Origin: CAYTAU01 sp964442075 | GTDB taxonomy: Bacteria > Bacteroidota > Bacteroidia > Bacteroidales > CAYTAU01 | Assembly (NCBI GenBank): GCA_964442075.1 | Contig: CAYTWH010000045.1 | Span: 1-27,121 of the forward strand | Reading direction: 5' to 3' | DNA: 27,121 bases | Shown: positions 22,888-27,121 of the stretch, piece by piece | Layout: every line of letters begins with the position of its first letter | How positions within the stretch are numbered: the first letter of the stretch is position 1 | Made by a program: the position numbers and the translations under genes | Notes under the pieces: model-generated | Told to the model about the DNA's origin: nothing | The model's database searches: none | What the model saw: only the letters and a program-made list of their open reading frames with translations

Positions 22888-25800
22888 TTACATTCTAAAA
22901 TTTTGTATAAATTTAAACGGGTCAAGTAAATCCAAATTTAATGTAAAACGTATTTTTTGCATATAATTGTCTGTATAAAATTCATTTGCTTGTTTCAGAC
23001 TTTTTGTCATTGTAATTGGAAAATATATTTCAAATATATTGCTAATAATATTAATGCACAAACCTGACTCATAAATTATCGGAACAGAAGGGTCAAAATC
23101 GTACATTCCTGCATAAAATCCGATATTAGAATATATTGATATTGGTACAGGTATAGGAGCATCGAGTTTGAAATTTGCACTTATCAACCAATTATTTGAT
23201 TGTCCTAATGGCGAATATACCGCAAACCCACCATCATTCATAGCAAATTGATTAAATAGTAATTTGTTAAAATTTTCAGAATTTGGCGTTTCTGTTCTTC
23301 CCAAAAATATATGTTCATAAGTATAATCCTGATATCCTGCCCAACCACTAAGTCTGAAATTATAATTCCCGTAATATTCTTCAGCATTATATAAAAATTT
23401 GCCTGCAAAAATTCTCATATTAAATCCTTTTCGGTAATCTTCGTAAGAAAGTTTATATTTTCCCTCAACCCAGCTTTTTGCAAAACCATTACTACCCTGC
23501 ACATTAAAATTAAATGAATATGGATTTATTTTCCTGTTGCATAAATGAGTAAAACTAATATCTGCAAACATTTTATAAGAAGCTGTGTCTTCTGTTACAT
23601 TTTGTATGTCGGTAGCATAAATTGTTTTTGCTATAACATGAGTTTCTTTCTTTTTGGCCAGTTCGCTTTTTATCCAAAAATCAAGTTCTGCACGTAATTT
23701 TTGAAAATTAATATCTCTTCTTAAAGCATATTGCATTGCTTTTAACCTGATATCAATACGTTGAAAAGTTTTTACAGGTAATATATGATGCTCTAACACA
23801 ATGTTGCCTGCCAAATTAGTGTTATACAATCCAAACATTGGCATAATTCTGTATTCGGTTTTTTTCATTGGTGCCAGACTATTGTAAAACATAATGCTGG
23901 GCATAATGCCGTTATAATTGTTCCATCCTATAACAGGTGTATAAAACAATTGATTTTTATCGGGGTTTTCAAGTGTGCCGAGAAAATGGATCTTTATTGG
24001 CTCAATTTTCTTAAATATGCCTTTTCGGGATATTGTATTATTTTTTTTGTAAACATCAAGGATATTTCCGTTTGCACCAATTTTTATTTTATCGAAATCT
24101 ATTGTGTGTATCTTAATCTTTTTTTTGCCCTCAAAGCCCTCAATCCAAAGTGTGTTTATTGTTTCGCCGTTCTTTTTTATGCTTGATACTGAAAAGGGAG
24201 CTTTAACATCTCCTTTATTTTTAACAGTAATTTCGTAACAATCGCCAATAAAACTGTTTGGGTCAAGTGATTTTTTTATTGCCGATATTTTATAATCTAT
24301 TTTTTTTGTTGTTGTCAGCAAGTCGTCGAAAAACCATGATAAATCTTTTTTACAATTATCTTCAAAGATATTTCTTACATCTTTTGGTTTTGGGTGTTTA
24401 AATTTCCATGTTTCGTAATAAATTTTCATAATCCTGTCAAACTCATCTTTGCCAAGATATTCCATTAAGTAATTAAACATAAAAGCTGCTTTCATATACA
24501 CAACAACACCATAATTCATGGCAAGATAATCTGTTGATTTAAGGTTTGCCGACTGATCGAGATTTCTTCTGGCATTAAATATATATGGTATTTCAAATTG
24601 TGCCTGATGTGGCAGATCATAAATATCCAAAGAATTTGCAATTGAACCGTTCATAAAACTGCTATACATTTTTAGGTTTGGATATTTGGTTTTCATGTAT
24701 CGCAATTCGCTAAAAGTATTCATTCCCTCATCCATCCACGGGTCATCGCGTTCGTTACTGGCAAGCATGCCGTAAAACCAGTTGTGCCCTACTTCGTGCA
24801 TTATTACTTCTTCTAGTGATAAAGCACTACCGGAAGAACCAATAATTGTTATTGTAGGATATTCCATTCCGCCACCTGCGCTTAAAGCTCCCTCTACAGC
24901 AGTACAATTATTATATGGATAATCGCCATACCATTTAGAATAATAATAAACGGCATCGCTTACATATTCAATTGCATTTTTCCATAAGCTTGCATCATAG
25001 TTTGTGAAAAACACCCATGTATCTACTTTTCTGCCACTATGAGGCAGAACTACCTCACCTTTTAGAACATGAAAGCGTTTATCGGCAAACCATGCAAAAT
25101 CGTGAATTTTATCCTCTTTAAAATGTATTGTTTTAAATTTTTCTGATGATTTAGGAAAAGCAGTATCATCTTCGTTATAAGAACTTATATTTTTAGTTTT
25201 TTCTGCAATTTTATTTAATCGGTCAATCTCATTTTGGTCAATTAAATTTCCTGTTGCACCAACAATATAATTTTCGGGTAATGTAATTGCAACTTCATAA
25301 GAGCCAAATTCAGAATAAAATTCACCCATATCCAAATAAGGCATTTCGTGCCATCCTTCATTATCATAAACTGCGGGTTTTGGATACCACTGAGTTATTT
25401 GATACGATGTTTCGGCATGTCCGAGTCTTGAAAAATCGCTGCTTGGTATTTTTACATAAAAGGGAGTAGTAATTATTATCTTTTTGCCGGGCAAAAGAGG
25501 CTTGTTTAATTCAAGTTTACATATATCAATATATTTTTCATGATAATTCCATTTGGCATCATTACCATTTATTTTAAAATTAAGATTATCGATATAACCT
25601 CTTTGTTCTTCTGTAGAAAAATAAAGTTTTTTATTTTCATATTCAATTTGCTGCATAGCCAATGCTGTGCTATTATTTTTGTAGGCATTGGGCCAAAGAT
25701 GAAAATAAATAAAATTAAGCGTATCGGGCGAGTTGTTTATATATTCTATGGTTTCGTCGGCAATTAGTGAATGGTTTTTATCATTGAGTTTTACATTTAT

Positions 25801-25890
25801 CTTAAAATTAACTTCCTGTTGAAAATATTTTTGTGAAAAGCTATTGAGACAAATAATAAAAAACGCAATAAGTAAAATGTAGCCTTTCAT
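22888..25890 (-). CDS. M1 family metallopeptidase with probable C-terminal outer-membrane barrel
   Basis: The 1000-residue protein begins with a Sec signal peptide (MKGYILLIAFFIICLNSFSQ). The M1 aminopeptidase part spans about 25-540: the GxMEN-like GGMEY (340-344), zinc motif H365-EVG-H369 and the third ligand E388, in the standard HExxH-18-E spacing (HEVGHNW...DDPWMDEG). After a linker domain, residues from about 650 to the end are rich in alternating, aromatic-flanked strands with few charges on one face (for example FNMRIFAGKFLYNAEEYYGN and MQKIRFTLNLDLLDPFKF). This suggests a beta-barrel that anchors the peptidase in the outer membrane. The catalytic part is secure and the barrel is inference. 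It is first of five close leftward genes and has its own promoter. Confidence 0.9.
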   Translation of the reverse strand: MKGYILLIAFFIICLNSFSQKYFQQEVNFKINVKLNDKNHSLIADETIEYINNSPDTLNFIYFHLWPNAYKNNSTALAMQQIEYENKKLYFSTEEQRGYIDNLNFKINGNDAKWNYHEKYIDICKLELNKPLLPGKKIIITTPFYVKIPSSDFSRLGHAETSYQITQWYPKPAVYDNEGWHEMPYLDMGEFYSEFGSYEVAITLPENYIVGATGNLIDQNEIDRLNKIAEKTKNISSYNEDDTAFPKSSEKFKTIHFKEDKIHDFAWFADKRFHVLKGEVVLPHSGRKVDTWVFFTNYDASLWKNAIEYVSDAVYYYSKWYGDYPYNNCTAVEGALSAGGGMEYPTITIIGSSGSALSLEEVIMHEVGHNWFYGMLASNERDDPWMDEGMNTFSELRYMKTKYPNLKMYSSFMNGSIANSLDIYDLPHQAQFEIPYIFNARRNLDQSANLKSTDYLAMNYGVVVYMKAAFMFNYLMEYLGKDEFDRIMKIYYETWKFKHPKPKDVRNIFEDNCKKDLSWFFDDLLTTTKKIDYKISAIKKSLDPNSFIGDCYEITVKNKGDVKAPFSVSSIKKNGETINTLWIEGFEGKKKIKIHTIDFDKIKIGANGNILDVYKKNNTISRKGIFKKIEPIKIHFLGTLENPDKNQLFYTPVIGWNNYNGIMPSIMFYNSLAPMKKTEYRIMPMFGLYNTNLAGNIVLEHHILPVKTFQRIDIRLKAMQYALRRDINFQKLRAELDFWIKSELAKKKETHVIAKTIYATDIQNVTEDTASYKMFADISFTHLCNRKINPYSFNFNVQGSNGFAKSWVEGKYKLSYEDYRKGFNMRIFAGKFLYNAEEYYGNYNFRLSGWAGYQDYTYEHIFLGRTETPNSENFNKLLFNQFAMNDGGFAVYSPLGQSNNWLISANFKLDAPIPVPISIYSNIGFYAGMYDFDPSVPIIYESGLCINIISNIFEIYFPITMTKSLKQANEFYTDNYMQKIRFTLNLDLLDPFKFIQNFRM

Positions 25891-25909
25891 AGGATTTATA
25901 ATTTTGTGC

Positions 25910-25939
25910 TAAAATTAGGTATTTTATATATAACAACAA
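25910..25939 (-). promoter_or_regulatory. Promoter of the M1-lpxH-GH92-MFS-DUF2461 run
   Basis: On the minus strand, TTG (25939-25937), exactly 19 bases, then TAATTTTA (25917-25910), one base from the -7 consensus. Transcription would start near 25903, about 13 bases before the M1 ATG at 25890. No comparable promoter was found in the short gaps further down the gene run. Confidence 0.55.
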
Positions 25940-25975
25940 TAATGGAAATAAAAAAGCGGGTTATGAAATTGTTAC

Positions 25976-25997
25976 ACCTGCCTATCGGCAGGCAGGT
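25976..25997. repeat. REP-like hairpin
   Basis: ACCTGCC (25976-25982) pairs perfectly with GGCAGGT (25991-25997) around TATCGGCA. An inner CTGCC/GGCAG pairing is possible instead. It is far more GC-rich than the surrounding DNA and resembles the short GC-rich palindromes scattered between genes in this phylum. The 305-base gap 25891-26196 otherwise holds the M1 promoter, the repeat at 25997 and the dehydrogenase promoter. Confidence 0.6.
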
Positions 25998-26060
25998 TGT
26001 TATTTGTGGATGTAGGCTGGGGGCACGAATTACTCTTAGTTAAATACGCGCCATTGGGGG
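25997..26060. repeat. Intergenic repeat flanking the dehydrogenase gene, left copy
   Basis: TTGTTATTTGTG then TGTAGGCTG at the left, and ACGCGCCATTGGGG at the right, match the copy at 26948-27036. The middle is shorter by about 25 bases than in the right copy. The orientation is the same as in the right copy. Confidence 0.55.
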
Positions 26061-26167
26061 AATTAATCTCTAAATTAAAAGACAAAAGGTAAATATTAAA
26101 AGTTCTCCGCTTTAGCAATAATTTATGAAAAGCTGTATTTTATTTTTTTTATTTATCAATGTATTAT

Positions 26168-26175
26168 TATTTTTG
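26168..26175 (+). promoter_or_regulatory. -7 promoter element of the dehydrogenase gene
   Basis: TATTTTTG matches TAnnTTTG and ends 21 bases before the ATG at 26197. The -33 position 19 bases upstream reads TTT, a partial match only. Confidence 0.4.
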
Positions 26176-26196
26176 TAATAAATTAATTATTGATTA

Positions 26197-26913
26197 ATGA
26201 AAAAAGCCATTATTGTGGGAGCATCTTCCGGTATTGGTAAAGGACTCTCAAAATTATTAGTAAAAAATAATTATATAGTAGGAATTACAGGAAGACGTAC
26301 TAATTTATTAACAGAAATAAAAAACGAAAATCCTGAACGTTATATTGTTAAAACATTTGATATAACAAACACAGAAAGTATTCCTGAAAATTTATCTGAG
26401 CTTATTGAAAAACTAAAAGGATTAGACTTATTTATTATATGCGCAGGAGTTGGAGAAGAAAACCTTAGTTTAGATTTTGAAATAGAAAAACGAATAATAA
26501 ATACCAATGTATTGGGATTTACAGCAATTACCGATTGGGTTTATAAATATTTTGAAAATCAGAAATTTGGTCATTTAGTAGCAATAACATCAATAGCCGG
26601 ACTAAGAGGTAGCAGTAAAAGCCCTTCATATAATGCAAGCAAAGCTTTTGAACATAGATATCTGGAAGGTTTGCGACAAAAAGCACATAAATTAAAATTA
26701 CCTATCACAATTACAGATGTTCGCCCCGGATTTGTTGATACAGCTATGGCTATAGCATCTAAATTGTTTTGGGTAGCAAGTGTTGATAAAGCAACACGTC
26801 AGATATACAGAGCAATAAAACACAAAAGAAATATTATATATATAACCAAACGCTGGAAAATAATAGCAATAATGTTAAAGCTAATACCTAATTATATTTA
26901 TTATAGAAGATAA
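26197..26913 (+). CDS. Short-chain dehydrogenase/reductase (classical SDR)
   Basis: The 238-residue oxidoreductase has the classical SDR motifs: cofactor loop GASSGIG (8-14), D55-I in the adenine-ring pocket region, CAGVG standing for NNAG (82-86), N104 in INTNVLG, and the catalytic S132, Y145 and K149 (SYNASK). PGFVDTAM follows in the usual place. Arg33-Arg34 after the second strand (TGRRTN) suggest NADPH preference. The C-terminus is basic with hydrophobic stretches (KRWKIIAIMLKLIPNYIYYRR), hinting at membrane association, as in SDRs acting on lipid-like substrates. The substrate is unknown. It stands alone, with repeat copies on both sides. Confidence 0.92.
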   Translation: MKKAIIVGASSGIGKGLSKLLVKNNYIVGITGRRTNLLTEIKNENPERYIVKTFDITNTESIPENLSELIEKLKGLDLFIICAGVGEENLSLDFEIEKRIINTNVLGFTAITDWVYKYFENQKFGHLVAITSIAGLRGSSKSPSYNASKAFEHRYLEGLRQKAHKLKLPITITDVRPGFVDTAMAIASKLFWVASVDKATRQIYRAIKHKRNIIYITKRWKIIAIMLKLIPNYIYYRR

Positions 26914-26947
26914 ACTATAAGTACTGATTAATTGTTGTCTTGTTAAA

Positions 26948-27036
26948 TTGTTATTTGTGCTTGTAGGTTGTTGTTGTTAGTTATCGGTACGCCAAACAGG
27001 GTATTGTCACGGATTATAAAATCCGCGCCATTGGGA
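26948..27036. repeat. Intergenic repeat flanking the dehydrogenase gene, right copy
   Basis: TTGTTATTTGTG, TGTAGGTTG and CCGCGCCATTGGGA match the left copy at 25997-26060. This copy contains the dyad CGGATT-ATAA-AATCCG (about 27010-27025), which the left copy has lost. Positions 27037-27121 hold nothing recognisable. Confidence 0.55.
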
Positions 27037-27121
27037 GTTTTTTCATATCTTTCTTATTATGTTTGGTAACGGTGGCAATATGAAAATGTTGGGCATTTTA
27101 AAACACCAATCTTTCAATTTA

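Overview
This is a clearly AT-rich stretch of a Bacteroidetes (probably Bacteroidales-like) chromosome. The evidence is a set of family and signal features. Promoters match the Bacteroidetes pattern (-33 TTG, 19-base spacer, -7 TAnnTTTG). Lipoprotein signals include one with a K/D-rich stretch after the cysteine. Gene content includes a GH92 alpha-mannosidase lipoprotein, a FucP/GluP-type sugar transporter, LpxH, an M1 peptidase with a probable barrel tail, a DUF2461 protein, and the short Bacteroidetes form of the RsmI-like methyltransferase. Starts are rarely preceded by a Shine-Dalgarno sequence. No rRNA, tRNA, CRISPR array or intact insertion sequence was seen.

Layout. Positions 1-766 (-) hold the N-terminal part of a secreted collagen-like protein, running off the left edge. 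RmuC (877-2229) and a surface-type lipoprotein (2316-3599) read rightward, followed by a 42-bp tandem array (3671-3940) and a stand-alone Ser/Thr kinase (4058-4978). A two-gene ABC-2 exporter reads leftward (4993-7140). It shares a divergent promoter region with a two-piece cobalamin-dependent methionine synthase: catalytic protein 7307-10036 and separate reactivation-domain protein 10042-10968. An M20 dipeptidase follows (11159-12529) and ends in a good Rho-independent terminator.

The least explained part is 12861-15090. It is a tight operon of three overlapping genes: an unknown protein, a second unknown protein with an acidic/Ser-rich N-terminus and a beta-rich C-terminus, and a ComEC-like metallo-beta-lactamase-fold hydrolase. 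Repeat-rich intergenic DNA lies to its left. To its right are a C-terminal gene fragment and a 21-bp tandem array (about 15310-15537) that abuts the stop codon of the RsmI-like gene (15517-16233, -).

From 16982 to 25890 five leftward genes are closely packed: M1 peptidase, LpxH, GH92, MFS sugar transporter, DUF2461. A good promoter precedes the first. GH92 would release mannose and the MFS protein could import it. A short-chain dehydrogenase (26197-26913) closes the window and is flanked by two diverged copies of an intergenic repeat.

Short repetitive DNA is a theme here. There are two 21-nt-based tandem arrays, one dispersed CTCCCC/GGGGAG palindrome family downstream of or between genes, and REP-like hairpins. 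The strongest candidates for something undescribed are the 12861-15090 operon and the two arrays. All functional statements for these are inference from sequence alone.
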